Source: Gaiellaceae bacterium (GTDB taxonomy: Bacteria > Actinomycetota > Thermoleophilia > Gaiellales > Gaiellaceae). From it: a stretch of 64,000 bases of DNA. Location: positions 1 to 64,000 of the forward strand of contig JAJTCQ010000001.1 of NCBI GenBank assembly GCA_021323315.1, given 5' to 3'. The translations under genes were made by a program, and so were the position numbers. Below the pieces are notes generated by a model. It made no database searches. It was not told the origin of the DNA and saw nothing but the letters and a program-made list of their open reading frames with translations. Positions 1 through 8,679 of this stretch are shown piece by piece; the stretch's first letter is position 1, and each line of letters opens with the position of its first letter.

Positions 1-2048
1 AGCGCGGCGAGCTCCTCTTCCGTGAGTCGGCGACCGCCCGCCGCCGCGAGGGCGAGCGTCTTCGCGTCGTCCGCCGGCAGCGGCTCCAAGCGCAGCGTCA
101 GCGCCGGGAGCGGGGGCGTTCCCTCCGCGGCGGCGAACCCGCCGTCACCCGGGCGCCGTGTCGTGCACGCGAGCCAGGGGCGGGTCGGGAGCTGGGTGCC
201 GAGATACCGCAAGAGCTCCGACGACGCGTCGTCCATCCAGTGCACGTCGTCGAACACGAGCAGCGTGGGCGAGTCGAGCAGGTGGCCCAGCAGCGTCCCC
301 ATGACGCCGTGGAGGCGGGCGCGCCAGAACGCGGGGTCGAGGTCGCGCACCTCGGCCGTCGACTCCACGTCGACGTCGAGCGGCCCGGCGAGGAGCGGCG
401 TCCACGGTACGAGCTCCTCGTCCACCGCCGCGAGCCGCTCGGAGATCACGGTGCGGTTGTGCTCGCCGCCGCCGTTCAGCTCGACGTCGAGGAGCGACCG
501 GAGGAACGGGCGGAAGGCGTAGTACGGGGTCGACGCCTCGTACTGCTCGCAGCGCAACGAGACCTGCCGCATGTCCGTGCAGTTCTCGCGCAGCTCGGCC
601 GCGAGCCGCGACTTTCCGATCCCGGGTTCGCCGACGAGCTCGACGAGCGTTCCGAACCCCATGCGAACAGGAGCGACGGACGCGCCGAGCACAGCCCGTT
701 CGCGCTCCCGGTCGACGAACGGCAGCTCGTCCTGAGCGCTGAGCGTCTCGGGCGTCTCGGCCGCGGCAAGAAGCTCGCCGAGAATGAACGCCTGAACTGG
801 CTCGGCCTTGCCTTTGAGCGAAAGTGGCTCGAGCTCCGTCGCCTCGAACGATCCTCCTCCGCGTGTGACGGCGCCAGCCGAGACCCAGATCTCGTCCTCG
901 CCGGCGCGCGCCATCAGGCGCGCGGCGAGCGCGGCGGTATCTCCGAGGACGGTGTACGTCCGCCGGAAGCTCGCGCCGACCTGGCCGGTGAACACGCGCC
1001 CCTCGCTGACACCGACGTGTACGGGGAGTGGAAGTCCGCCGTCGACGATGGCACGGACCGTCCTGAGCATCCGCTCCTCGTCGTCTCCGAAAGTCTGCGG
1101 GGCGCCGGCGACGAGGATGATGCGTCCGCCGTCGCGATCGATGTCGCTCTCCAAAAAGGTCACGCGGTGCTCGTCGGCAGCTGTCTGCACCGCGCGGACG
1201 AGGTTATCGAGCGCGTCCGCGGCAGCCTCAGGGCCTTCCGTCTCGATGATCTCGTCGGTCCCAGCGAAGCGGATGAAGGCGATCGCCGCATGCCGATGCT
1301 CGCCCTCGAGCGGCCCGATCTCGAGGAGCTGCGCTCGCAATGGCGCCGGAACGGCAACCTCGAGCGGGATGCCTTCGATAGCGGGCAGAGGGGCCACGGA
1401 GCCGCGGACCTCGGGCGCCGAGCGGAGGAGATGCCCGTCGCCCTTCACCTCGGCGAGCTGGTCGGCGTCGAGGACGTTCGCCGTCTCTGCGCTCACGAGG
1501 ATCTCGCCGGCCTCCGACGTCCCCTCCATCTCCACCGTTCGTGTCGCCGCAGGGCCTGCGATCAGGAGCTCGCGATGTGACTCTCCGACGAGGAAGAACT
1601 GGAAGCGGCCGCTGTGCAGTCCCGCGTGCATCTTGAGCTGGATCGCCCCGGCCGACGTTCGCGGCCGACCGATCGCCCGGAGCGTTCTCCGCATCTCGAA
1701 AGCCGCCCGAGCGGCCCGGCGCGCGTGCTCCTCGCCGTCGTAGAGCAGCAGCAACGCGTCGCCGCCGAACTTCAGCAGGCCGCCACCCTGTGCGTAGGCG
1801 ACGCCGAGGAGCGCTGCGAACGTGGCATTCATCACCTCGGTGACCTCCTCGGCCCCCGCCCGGCCAAGACCCGAGAGACGCTCCGACATGGCGGTGAATC
1901 CGGAGATGTCGATGAATGCGACGGTGCCGTCGACCTCGCGCCACGAGCTCTCGGGCTCGTCCCGGAGCCACTCCAGCGTCAACCGCGGGATGAACGGGAC
2001 GAGATCGGTCGACGACGTGGAGAGTGCGTTCGCTGAGCTAGTCGCCAT
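1..2048 (-). CDS. Tandem cyclase-homology-domain protein with AAA ATPase, C-terminus off the left edge
   Basis: Reading the minus strand from an ATG at 2048 gives an open frame of more than 680 codons that leaves the window, which is why the ORF track lacks it. The first nucleotide-cyclase homology domain begins near residue 45 (AFIDISGFTAMSERL, then KFGGDALLLLYDG). A second follows around residues 240-400, ending YTVLGDTAALAARLMARAGE. Next comes an ATPase with Walker A GEPGIGKSRLA and a Walker B-like LLVFDDVHWMDD. This order is known from large actinobacterial signalling ATPases; a C-terminal TPR region would be expected beyond the edge. The second cyclase domain has Ala where catalytic enzymes have the VN.AAR Asn, so cyclase activity is doubtful. 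A -10-like GACAAT ends 6 nt before the ATG, suggesting a leaderless mRNA. Function in this organism is unknown. Confidence 0.85.
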   Translation of the reverse strand, partial: MATSSANALSTSSTDLVPFIPRLTLEWLRDEPESSWREVDGTVAFIDISGFTAMSERLSGLGRAGAEEVTEVMNATFAALLGVAYAQGGGLLKFGGDALLLLYDGEEHARRAARAAFEMRRTLRAIGRPRTSAGAIQLKMHAGLHSGRFQFFLVGESHRELLIAGPAATRTVEMEGTSEAGEILVSAETANVLDADQLAEVKGDGHLLRSAPEVRGSVAPLPAIEGIPLEVAVPAPLRAQLLEIGPLEGEHRHAAIAFIRFAGTDEIIETEGPEAAADALDNLVRAVQTAADEHRVTFLESDIDRDGGRIILVAGAPQTFGDDEERMLRTVRAIVDGGLPLPVHVGVSEGRVFTGQVGASFRRTYTVLGDTAALAARLMARAGEDEIWVSAGAVTRGGGSFEATELEPLSLKGKAEPVQAFILGELLAAAETPETLSAQDELPFVDRERERAVLGASVAPVRMGFGTLVELVGEPGIGKSRLAAELRENCTDMRQVSLRCEQYEASTPYYAFRPFLRSLLDVELNGGGEHNRTVISERLAAVDEELVPWTPLLAGPLDVDVESTAEVRDLDPAFWRARLHGVMGTLLGHLLDSPTLLVFDDVHWMDDASSELLRYLGTQLPTRPWLACTTRRPGDGGFAAAEGTPPLPALTLRLEPLPADDAKTLALAAAGGRRLTEEELAA

Positions 2049-2221
2049 CAAGTGATTGTCCTTTACCGGAGCGCCAAGACAAAACCGGTGCAGGCCGTCC
2101 GAACCCGTTCACGGAACGCTTACGTCTGCTCAACGCAATCCCCCCGGAAAGGGGGCGTCCGATACGTCCTACTGGACGAATAGGCGGAGTGACACCGATT
2201 CCCAACGCAAAGGGCGGCGGA

Positions 2222-2425
2222 ATGTCTGCGGCAGAGCTCGAGCTCATCCATGTGTCCGAGCGCGATCGAATAGAGCAGTGGCGTCACGAGGCGCTCGAGC
2301 GCGCGGGGTACGACCCCGAGGCGGCGATCGTCCTCGCTGCGAGCCACGACGTCGACCTCCACGACGCCGTGAGCCTGCTCGATCGCGGCTGCACGGTGGA
2401 GCTCGCCCTCCAGATCCTCCTCTAG
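2222..2425 (+). CDS. Small hypothetical protein, 67 aa
   Basis: A short acidic, mostly helical protein (RIEQWRHEALERAGYDPEAAIVLAASHDVDLHDAVSLLDRGCTVELALQILL) with no membrane segment or known motif that I recognise. I start it at ATG 2222, preceded by a purine-rich GGGCGGCGGA; a GTG at 2189 would add 11 residues. It lies alone between the divergent cyclase-domain gene and lgt, and its stop codon is the first part of a strong terminator. The helix-turn pattern resembles small UBA-like helical folds only superficially. Function unknown. Confidence 0.6.
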   Translation: MSAAELELIHVSERDRIEQWRHEALERAGYDPEAAIVLAASHDVDLHDAVSLLDRGCTVELALQILL

Positions 2426-2451
2426 GCGGGGGAAGCGGCGTTTCCCCCGCC
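2425..2451 (+). terminator. Hairpin terminator after the 67-aa ORF
   Basis: GGCGGGGGAA pairs with TTCCCCCGCC around a short loop, starting at the last base of the stop codon. The downstream tract is C-rich, not T-rich. Confidence 0.65.
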
Positions 2452-2604
2452 GGCCCCCTTCCTCTTCGCGCGGCCGTAAGGAGCGGCTGTTGGCCTGCGG
2501 GTGAGTGAATCGCCCTTCGGCCGAGACTCGCGGCTCGTAGACAACGCTGCGCACGCGGCGCTTGTTGCGCCTCGTGTCGCAAAGTGTCGGCAGAATGCCC
2601 GCCG

Positions 2605-3459
2605 GTGCTTCCGCTTCTCTCGATCCCGTCGCCCAGCTCGAGCACGATCGAGCTCGGGCCGCTCTCGATCCACTTCTACGGGCTGACGCTGCTCGTCGCG
2701 ATCGCGGCGGCGGTCGTGATCACGGGAATCCGCTGGACGAGGCGCGGCGGGGACTGGGATCTCATCTTCCGCGTCGCTGTCTGGGGTGTCGCCTCGGGCA
2801 TCGTCGGCGCGCGCCTGTACCACGTGGTCACGAGCTGGGACGAGCTGCCCGACGAGTGGTGGGGGCCGTTCGCGATCTGGAAGGGCGGCCTCGGCGTGTG
2901 GGGTGGGATCGGACTCGGCTGCCTCGTGGGCGCAATCGTCGCGAGACGCTCGGGCGCTTCCGTCGCGAAGCTCGCTGACTGCGTGGCGCCTGCGCTGCTC
3001 GTCGCGCAGGGCATCGGGCGCTTCGGCAACTGGTGGAACCAGGAGCTCTTCGGCGGCCCGACCGACCTTCCCTGGGGCCTCGAGATCGACCCCGAGAACC
3101 GGCCGATCGACGACGTCGGCTCCGAGACGTTCCACCCGGCGTTCCTGTACGAGGCGCTGTGGTGCTTCGCTGCCGCGGGTGTGCTCCTCCTGGTCGAGCG
3201 CTACTTCAAGGGCAGAATCCGGCCGGGTGGGCTGTTCGCGCTCTATGTCCTCATCTACTCGGCGGGGCGGCTCTGGATCGAGAATCTGCGCATCGACCCG
3301 TCGCACGAGTTCGGCGGCATCCGGCTCAACGTCTGGGTCGCCGGCCTCGCGATCCTGCTCTCGGCGGCGTTCTTCGTCTGGTGGCAGCGCACGTGGAAGC
3401 GTCCTGGAGCGAGCCCGCCTCCGAAGGTCGAGACGATGGCGGTGCCGAAAGGCAGGTAG
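2605..3459 (+). CDS. lgt: Prolipoprotein diacylglyceryl transferase
   Basis: Integral membrane enzyme that moves diacylglycerol from phosphatidylglycerol to the lipobox Cys of prolipoproteins. Several hydrophobic helices are visible, with the family signature GRFGNWWNQELFGGPTDLPWG in the middle, the HPAFLYEALW segment, and a C-terminal helix followed by a basic tail. The length of 284 aa is normal. I choose GTG 2605 over the track's 2584 because a CAGAAT -10 ends 8 nt before it, and the resulting start (MLPLLSIPSPSS) fits the family. It is followed 60 nt later by a separately SD-led exported protein. Confidence 0.93.
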   Translation: MLPLLSIPSPSSSTIELGPLSIHFYGLTLLVAIAAAVVITGIRWTRRGGDWDLIFRVAVWGVASGIVGARLYHVVTSWDELPDEWWGPFAIWKGGLGVWGGIGLGCLVGAIVARRSGASVAKLADCVAPALLVAQGIGRFGNWWNQELFGGPTDLPWGLEIDPENRPIDDVGSETFHPAFLYEALWCFAAAGVLLLVERYFKGRIRPGGLFALYVLIYSAGRLWIENLRIDPSHEFGGIRLNVWVAGLAILLSAAFFVWWQRTWKRPGASPPPKVETMAVPKGR

Positions 3460-3519
3460 CGCGGGACCTTTCCGGCCGCGGGCGGTGTATCCATCGCAAG
3501 CGACCGGAAGGAGCAGTCC

Positions 3520-4014
3520 ATGCGTGTCCTCGTCGTTCTCTGCATCGTCGTCGCTGCCCTCGCGACGGCGCCTCTTGCCTCGTCCGGCGGCTGGGCGACG
3601 GTCGGCTTCTCGCCGCTTCCGGACGGCATGTCCGCCGGTGGAACCTGGAAGCCGACGATCGTCGTGAAGCAGCACGGCGTGACCCCGCTCGCGGGCCTCG
3701 TGCCTCTCGTCGAGATCTACGACGACTCCGGTGCCACGAGGTCGTTCACGGCCATCGAGACGTCCAAGCCCGGCGTGTACGAGGCCCACGTCGTCTTCCC
3801 CGCGGACGGCGACTGGCGGGTGACGGTCCACAGCGGTTTCGGCGACTCGCAGGTGACCTACGGACCGGTCGCAATCGGCGCGCCGGCGGTCGGCGACGGC
3901 GGCTCGGGCGAGATCCCCGTCATGGGTCTCGGCCTTGCGCTGCTGACGCTCGGAGGCGTCGTTGCAGTGCTCGTCGGCAAGCGCTCCCGGCGGTTGACGC
4001 CCGCGAGCGGCTAG
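3520..4014 (+). CDS. Exported FixH/YtkA-like protein with C-terminal anchor
   Basis: The 164-aa protein starts with a signal peptide (MRVLVVLCIVVAALATAPLASS) and then a single beta-rich domain: GTWKPTIVVKQHGVTPLAGLVPLVEIYDDSG, then GVYEAHVVFPADGDWRVTVHSGF. This pattern resembles the YtkA/FixH Ig-like fold often found in extracytoplasmic metal-handling contexts; the link to metals is inference. A hydrophobic stretch (MGLGLALLTLGGVVAVLVG) and basic tail KRSRR near the C-terminus suggest membrane anchoring with the domain outside. A good SD (GGAAGGAG) precedes the ATG, unlike the mostly leaderless neighbours. Confidence 0.75.
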   Translation: MRVLVVLCIVVAALATAPLASSGGWATVGFSPLPDGMSAGGTWKPTIVVKQHGVTPLAGLVPLVEIYDDSGATRSFTAIETSKPGVYEAHVVFPADGDWRVTVHSGFGDSQVTYGPVAIGAPAVGDGGSGEIPVMGLGLALLTLGGVVAVLVGKRSRRLTPASG

Positions 4015-4059
4015 GAGTCGCCGGGAACCCGCGCGCCGGGGTCGGTGTAGAAATGAGCG

Positions 4060-4611
4060 GTGGAGGACCGACCGCCGACGGATGCCGCGCTCGTGGAGCG
4101 CGCGAGGCAGGGCGACGAGCGCGCGTTCGAGGAGCTCGTGCGGGCTCATCAGGGCATCGCGTTCCGGGCGGCGCACCTCTTCACGGGCTCGGCAGCGGAT
4201 GCCGAGGAAGCCGTGCAGGTCGGGTTCGTCAAGGCATGGGGTGCGCTGGGGCGGTTCCGGCCGGGCGCGGAGTTCCGGCCGTGGCTGCTGCGAATCGTGG
4301 TCAACGAGGCCCACAACCGGCGCCGCTCGGCACAGCGCCGTGAGTCATTGGCGTTGCGGGCGGCGTTTGCAGATGCCTCCGGAGACGCGGTCCCGTCTCC
4401 GGAGGCGGCAACCCTCGACCGGGAGGGGCGCCAGGCGCTCGTCGACGCCGTGAACCGGCTCGACGCGCGAGACCGCGACGTGCTCGCCTGCCGCTACTTC
4501 CTCGAGCTCTCCGAGCGCGAGACGGCCGAGGTGCTCGGCGTGCGGCACGGCACCGTCAAGTCGCGGACGGCGCGGGCGCTCCAGCGGCTGCGCGCGGAGG
4601 TGAGTGAGTGA
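4060..4611 (+). CDS. ECF-type RNA polymerase sigma factor
   Basis: A 183-aa two-domain sigma-70 family protein. Region 2 covers roughly residues 15-90 (FEELVRAHQGIAFRAAHLF, DAEEAVQVGFVKAWGALGRFRPGAEFRPWLLRI). Region 4 covers residues 125-180 (LDARDRDVLACRYFLELSERETAEVLGVRHGTVKSRTARALQRLR). There is no region 1.1 or 3. The GTG start is set by TAGAAA ending 6 nt upstream, so the message looks leaderless. Its stop overlaps the next gene by GTGA, and that downstream membrane protein is the natural candidate for an anti-sigma partner. The inducing signal is unknown. Confidence 0.9.
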   Translation: MEDRPPTDAALVERARQGDERAFEELVRAHQGIAFRAAHLFTGSAADAEEAVQVGFVKAWGALGRFRPGAEFRPWLLRIVVNEAHNRRRSAQRRESLALRAAFADASGDAVPSPEAATLDREGRQALVDAVNRLDARDRDVLACRYFLELSERETAEVLGVRHGTVKSRTARALQRLRAEVSE

Positions 4612-5330
4612 GCGAGCTCGAACAGCGGCTCCTCGCGCTCGGGCGTGAGCTCGACGTCCCCGAGCCCCCTGACGTGGCCGCGCGTGTGCTCGCGGACATC
4701 GGCGTGGCGCGACCGCCTTTCCGGCGGCGGCGACTGGTCCTCGCGCTCGCCGCGCTCGTCCTCGCGGCACTGCTCGCCGTACTCGCCGTCCCGGATGCGC
4801 GATCTGCTCTTCTCCGCTTCCTGCACATCGGCGGCGCTCGCATCGAGCTCGTCGACGACCTCCCCGAGGTCGCGGGCCCAGCCGAGCTCGAGCTCGTGCT
4901 GGGCAAGCGGGTCTCGCTCACCGAGGCTCGCAGCGAGGCGGGATTCGACCTGCTCGAGCTCGACGAGGAGCCCGACGGCGTCTTCCTCGGGGACCGAGCA
5001 ACCGTCTGGTTCCTCTACGGGGCGCCAGACGCCGTCCATCTGCTGGTCTCGCAGACGCCGGGCGTCCGCATCGACGAGCCGTTCGTCCTCAAGAAGCTGG
5101 CCGCAGCGGGAACGCGAGTCGACGCAGCTTCCGTCCGTGGGTCGCCGGCGTACTTCCTCAGTGGAGAGCCGCACGTCGTGATGCTGCTCGACGAGCTCGG
5201 GGAGGAGCTCCCGGAGTCGCTCCGCCTGGCGCGGGACGTGCTCGTGTGGGAGGAGCGCGGACGAACCGTGCGGCTCGAGGGCGATCTGACTCTCGACGAG
5301 GCGCTCGAACTGGCCGACTCGTTGCACTGA
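4608..5330 (+). CDS. Single-pass membrane protein, putative anti-sigma partner
   Basis: A 240-aa protein translationally coupled to the ECF sigma gene (GTGA overlap). A short cytoplasmic N-terminus with basic RRRR precedes one transmembrane helix (LVLALAALVLAALLAVLAV, about residues 44-62). An extracytoplasmic domain of about 175 aa follows, containing ATVWFLYGAPDAVHLLVSQTPG and a later AYFLSGEPHVVML motif, reminiscent of DUF4367-type sensor domains. It lacks the HxxxCxxC zinc anti-sigma motif, so anti-sigma function rests on gene position and topology only. Confidence 0.75.
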   Translation: MSELEQRLLALGRELDVPEPPDVAARVLADIGVARPPFRRRRLVLALAALVLAALLAVLAVPDARSALLRFLHIGGARIELVDDLPEVAGPAELELVLGKRVSLTEARSEAGFDLLELDEEPDGVFLGDRATVWFLYGAPDAVHLLVSQTPGVRIDEPFVLKKLAAAGTRVDAASVRGSPAYFLSGEPHVVMLLDELGEELPESLRLARDVLVWEERGRTVRLEGDLTLDEALELADSLH

Positions 5331-5360
5331 CGCGTCCGGCGCCGCGGCTAGCCTCCGCGC

Positions 5361-6122
5361 GTGCTGCCGACCCCTGTCCGGGAGCTGGAGCTGGAGCTCG
5401 ACGCGTTCGAGGGGCCCTTCGACCTCCTCCTGACGCTGCTCCTCAAGGAGGAGCTCGAGCCCCGCGAGATCGACGTCGCAGCAATCGTGCTCGCGTTCGT
5501 CGAGCGCACGGCCGAACGCGACGAGCTCGATCTGGAGGCGTGCGGGGAGTTCCTCGTCCTCGTGTCGGCGCTCCTCGAGCTCAAGGCCCGCGCGCTCTTC
5601 CCCGACGAGGCCGCCGAGCTCGGTGAGCTCGAGCCCGAGGAGGCGGCTGAGGAGCTCGCGCGCCGGCTCGCGGAGTACCGGCGCATGAAGGAAGCCGCGG
5701 CCTGGCTGCTCGACCGCCTCGGCGCGGAGCAGGACCGGTTCTTCCGGATCGGCCCGGCGCCGCTGGCGCCTCGAGCCGAGCGCGTGCTCGCGCGGCAGGA
5801 CCCGGATGCGCTCGCCGAAGCGCTGCGCGCGCTCGCACTGCCGCCGCCGACCGTCTCCCTCGGGCACATGGCGCTGCGCTTCCCGCCTGTCTCGCAGTTC
5901 CTCGAGCGCTTCCGCACCGTGCTCTCGCACCGCCGGGTCTTCGACTTCGACGGCGAGGTCGAGGGCCTCTCGCGGGTCGAGCAGGCGGTCGCGCTCCTCG
6001 CGCTGCTCGAGCTGCGTAAGGCGGGCGAGATAGCGCTCAGTCAGGCGCAAGCGTTCGCGCCGATAAGGGTTTCGAGAGCCGACGACGAAAGGATCCACGA
6101 ATGGAAAGCCCGCTCCGCCTGA
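5361..6122 (+). CDS. scpA: Segregation and condensation protein A
   Basis: Kleisin subunit that bridges the two SMC heads. The N-terminal signature FEGPFDLLLTLLLKEELEPREIDVAAIVLAFVE is intact, a Glu-rich helical middle follows, and a C-terminal winged-helix region ends near RKAGEIALSQAQAFAPI. At 253 aa it is normal for the family. GTG 5361 is supported by TAGCCT ending 6 nt upstream. It overlaps scpB by 22 nt. The cognate smc lies 40 kb away in this window and encodes a short SMC, so the ScpA contacts with the SMC neck may be of interest. Confidence 0.93.
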   Translation: MLPTPVRELELELDAFEGPFDLLLTLLLKEELEPREIDVAAIVLAFVERTAERDELDLEACGEFLVLVSALLELKARALFPDEAAELGELEPEEAAEELARRLAEYRRMKEAAAWLLDRLGAEQDRFFRIGPAPLAPRAERVLARQDPDALAEALRALALPPPTVSLGHMALRFPPVSQFLERFRTVLSHRRVFDFDGEVEGLSRVEQAVALLALLELRKAGEIALSQAQAFAPIRVSRADDERIHEWKARSA

Positions 6123-6703
6123 TCGCCCTCAATCCGGTCGACCGCCTCGCGCGGACGGTCGAGGCGCTCCTCGTCGTTGCGAGCGCACCGCTGTCGCTCG
6201 ACGAGCTCGCCGACGCGACGGAGGATCATCCCGAGCGGATCGAGACCGCCATCTGCCTGCTGCGGGAACGCCATGCCGAGGGTCGGAGCGGCATCGTGCT
6301 CGAGGAGGTCGCCGGCGGCTTCGCCTTCCGCGCGAGCCGTGACGCGGCCGACGCGTGCGCGAGGCTCTTCGAGCGGCCGGTGGAACGAGGCCTGTCCCAG
6401 GCCGCGCTGGAGACGCTCGCGATCGTCGCGTACCTCGGCCCGTGCTCACGGCCAGACGTCGCGCGCATCCGCGGGGTCGCGGCCGACTCGGCGGTGGCGA
6501 GCCTCGTCGAGCGCGGCCTCATCAGCGAGGCGGGACGGGAGCCCGGCCAGGGGGGCGCCGTTCGCTACCGCACGACGCCGCTCTTCGAGCGCGTGTTCGG
6601 CCTGGAGAGCCTCGCCGCGCTGCCGCGGCTCGACGATCTCGGCGAGGATGCCGCAGAGCTCCGCGAGCGCCTGCTCGAGGTCGCCGAAGCGCGCGCGTCC
6701 TAG
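6101..6703 (+). CDS. scpB: Segregation and condensation protein B
   Basis: The 200-aa kite-family protein dimerises and binds ScpA in the SMC-ScpAB complex. Two winged-helix domains are recognisable: LARTVEALLVVASAPLSLDELADAT at the N-terminus and LSQAALETLAIVAYLGPCSRPDVARIRGVAADSAVASLVERGLI in the second half, followed by the RYRTTPLFERVFGLESLAALP segment typical of ScpB. Its start lies inside the scpA 3' end, indicating translational coupling. The gene runs convergently into the aminopeptidase gene with only 7 nt between stop codons. Confidence 0.93.
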   Translation: MESPLRLIALNPVDRLARTVEALLVVASAPLSLDELADATEDHPERIETAICLLRERHAEGRSGIVLEEVAGGFAFRASRDAADACARLFERPVERGLSQAALETLAIVAYLGPCSRPDVARIRGVAADSAVASLVERGLISEAGREPGQGGAVRYRTTPLFERVFGLESLAALPRLDDLGEDAAELRERLLEVAEARAS

Positions 6704-6710
6704 GCCGCCG

Positions 6711-7946
6711 TCAGATCTGCCAGGCGCCGTCGCGCAGCACCGGCACCGTGTCTCCGTCGAGGGTGATGCCGTCGACGGCGAGCTCGGGGCTGCCGATCAT
6801 GAAGTCGACGTGCACGACGCTCTGGTTGACGCGTGCCTTGTCCACGGGATCGTCGACGGGGTGCTCGTAGCCGCCGCCGAGCGCGATGTGCGAGGCGGCG
6901 TTCTCGTCGATAAGCGTGTCGTAGAAGACGCGTCCGAGGGGTCCGATCCGGCCCTCTCCGTCGACGAGCGCGATCTCGCCGAGGCGCGACGCACCCTCGT
7001 CGCGCGCCGCGACGGAGCGAAGGGCGTCGGCGCCCGAGTCCGCGTCGATCTTCACGGCACGGCCGCCCTCGAACTCGACCCGGATGTTCTCGATGATCGA
7101 GCCGGAGAGCTCGAGGGGCATGGTCGCCGACACGTGGCCGTCGACGCGCTCGGGATCCGGCGTGCTGAACACTTCCTCCGTCGGGAGGTTCGGCGAGTGA
7201 CGCCGGCCGTCGACCGTCTCGAGGTCGCCGGCGGCCCAGTGCGCCGACTGGAAGAGGCCGATCGTGAGGTCGGTGCCGGGCCCATGAAGTCGCAGGGCGT
7301 CGAAGCGCCGATCGGTGAGTCGCTGCGCGTTCGCCTTCAGTGCCGTGGAGCGCTCGATCCACGCGGTAGCCGGATCGTCCTCGTCCAGGCGGCAGATGTG
7401 CGCGACGTCCTCCCAGAGCCGCTCGTACGCTTTGCCGACGTCGCGCCATGCGCGCGAGACGTCGGGGTAGACGAGCTCGGCCCACGGAGGCGTCGGGACG
7501 GGGACGATGCACCAGCTCGTCGTCATCCGGTTGACGACCTCTCCCGTCTCCGGGAGATAGGGGAGAAGGTCACGCCCGGCGCGCGCGGGATCGAGGCCCT
7601 CGAGTGCGTGGGGCGCGTGCGGGCCGGAGAGCGAGATGCGCGCGGCGTGCTCGTCGGAGAGGTGATACAGCCGCTCCGTCATCCACGGCGGCACGTAGTC
7701 GAGGGTGTCCTCGTCGGCGCGCGCGATCCGCTCGCGCTTCAGCCATTGATCGAAGTAGAGGACGTCGACGAACTTCGCGCCGCGTTCGTACGCCGCGCGC
7801 GTGATCTTCCGCGTGAGCATCTCTTTGCCGACGTAGCTGGTGATCGAGACCAGCTGCCCCGGCTGGACGTTTGCGCCGAAGACCGCGAGGTCGGCAAGCC
7901 TGTCGGAGAGGGTGTCGATCCGGGTCGGAGTCTCGAGCTGGGCCAT
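6711..7946 (-). CDS. M29-family aminopeptidase (AmpS/PepS-like)
   Basis: A 411-aa cytosolic metallo-aminopeptidase of the thermophilic aminopeptidase family. N-terminal VQPGQLVSITSYVGKEMLTRKITRAAYERGAKFVDVLYFD and C-terminal ENAASHIALGGGYEHPVDD and NQSVVHVDFMIGSPELAVDG carry the conserved Glu/His/Asp residues expected for two metals. The ORF track begins 47 codons too early; the ATG at 7946 (MAQLETPTRIDTL) is preceded by TAGGGT ending 8 nt upstream. It is transcribed divergently from rluB across only 28 bp. Broad N-terminal peptide trimming is the expected role. Confidence 0.9.
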   Translation of the reverse strand: MAQLETPTRIDTLSDRLADLAVFGANVQPGQLVSITSYVGKEMLTRKITRAAYERGAKFVDVLYFDQWLKRERIARADEDTLDYVPPWMTERLYHLSDEHAARISLSGPHAPHALEGLDPARAGRDLLPYLPETGEVVNRMTTSWCIVPVPTPPWAELVYPDVSRAWRDVGKAYERLWEDVAHICRLDEDDPATAWIERSTALKANAQRLTDRRFDALRLHGPGTDLTIGLFQSAHWAAGDLETVDGRRHSPNLPTEEVFSTPDPERVDGHVSATMPLELSGSIIENIRVEFEGGRAVKIDADSGADALRSVAARDEGASRLGEIALVDGEGRIGPLGRVFYDTLIDENAASHIALGGGYEHPVDDPVDKARVNQSVVHVDFMIGSPELAVDGITLDGDTVPVLRDGAWQI

Positions 7947-7954
7947 CGCCTCGA

Positions 7955-7968
7955 ACCCTAGCCAGAAT
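7955..7968. promoter_or_regulatory. Overlapping divergent -10 elements, aminopeptidase / rluB
   Basis: Minus-strand TAGGGT (7955-7960) and plus-strand CAGAAT (7963-7968) lie back to back in a 28-bp intergenic region, 8 and 6 nt from their start codons. The two polymerases could not bind at once. Confidence 0.55.
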
Positions 7969-7974
7969 GCGGCC

Positions 7975-8679
7975 GTGCGCCTGAATGCATATCTCGCGCG
8001 CGCAGGCGTGGCGTCGAGACGGCGCGCCGACGACCTCATCCGCGCGGGCCGCGTGCGGGTCAACGGCGACGTCGGCCAGCTCAACACCGTCGTCGGCCGG
8101 CACGATGTGGTGGAGGTCGACGGCGAGCGCGTCCAGCGCCAGCCGCTGTCCTACGTGCTGCTGCACAAGCCGGCCGGCGTCGTGACGACCGCGAGCGACC
8201 CACAGGGGCGGCCGACGGTCGTCGAGCTCGTACCGCACGAGCCACGCGTCGTTCCCGTGGGGCGGCTCGACGTCGACACGACCGGCGCGCTCGTGCTCAC
8301 GAACGACGGCGACCTCGCGCATCGCCTCGCCCACCCGCGCTACGGCGTCCCCAAGGTCTACGAAGCGCATGTCGTGGGCTCGCCGTCGCCCGACGCCCTG
8401 GCCCGGCTCCGCGACGGGGTCGAGCTGGAGGACGGCATGACGGCGCCCGCTCTCGTCCGAGCCCTCGTCCAAGGAGACCGCTCGAGCCGGCTGGAGCTCA
8501 CGCTCCACGAAGGCCGCAAGCGTCAGGTCAGGCGCATGTGCGAGTCCGTGGGACACCCCGTGCGTGGCCTCCGCCGCGTCCGCTATGCGGGGCTCGACCT
8601 CGAAGGGCTCGAGCCCGGAGAGTGGAGGGAGCTGACGGCCGCAGAGGTCGGGCTGTTGAAAGCTGCGGTCGGCCTCTAG
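7975..8679 (+). CDS. rluB: Pseudouridine synthase, RluB/RsuA family
   Basis: The 234-aa protein has an N-terminal S4 RNA-binding domain (RLNAYLARAGVASRRRADDLIRAGRVRVNG) and a pseudouridine synthase domain with the catalytic-Asp motif GRLDVDTTGALVLTNDG and the C-terminal GRKRQVRRMCESVGHPV. It probably converts uridine to pseudouridine in 23S (RluB) or 16S (RsuA) rRNA; actinobacterial members are usually labelled RluB. GTG 7975 (VRLNAYLA) is chosen because CAGAAT ends 6 nt before it. Its TAG stop shares the palindrome CTAG with the convergent trpS stop. Confidence 0.88.
   Translation: MRLNAYLARAGVASRRRADDLIRAGRVRVNGDVGQLNTVVGRHDVVEVDGERVQRQPLSYVLLHKPAGVVTTASDPQGRPTVVELVPHEPRVVPVGRLDVDTTGALVLTNDGDLAHRLAHPRYGVPKVYEAHVVGSPSPDALARLRDGVELEDGMTAPALVRALVQGDRSSRLELTLHEGRKRQVRRMCESVGHPVRGLRRVRYAGLDLEGLEPGEWRELTAAEVGLLKAAVGL

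Noticed and set aside
240-1580. 446-aa plus-strand ORF at the left edge
   Set aside because: The minus strand encodes a cyclase/AAA protein with Walker A GEPGIGKS and cyclase motifs in a continuous frame; the plus ORF is its shadow.
2422-4314. 630-aa minus-strand ORF opposite lgt and the FixH-like gene
   Set aside because: Shadow frame with Arg/Asp-rich repeats; the plus-strand genes have clear motifs and promoters.
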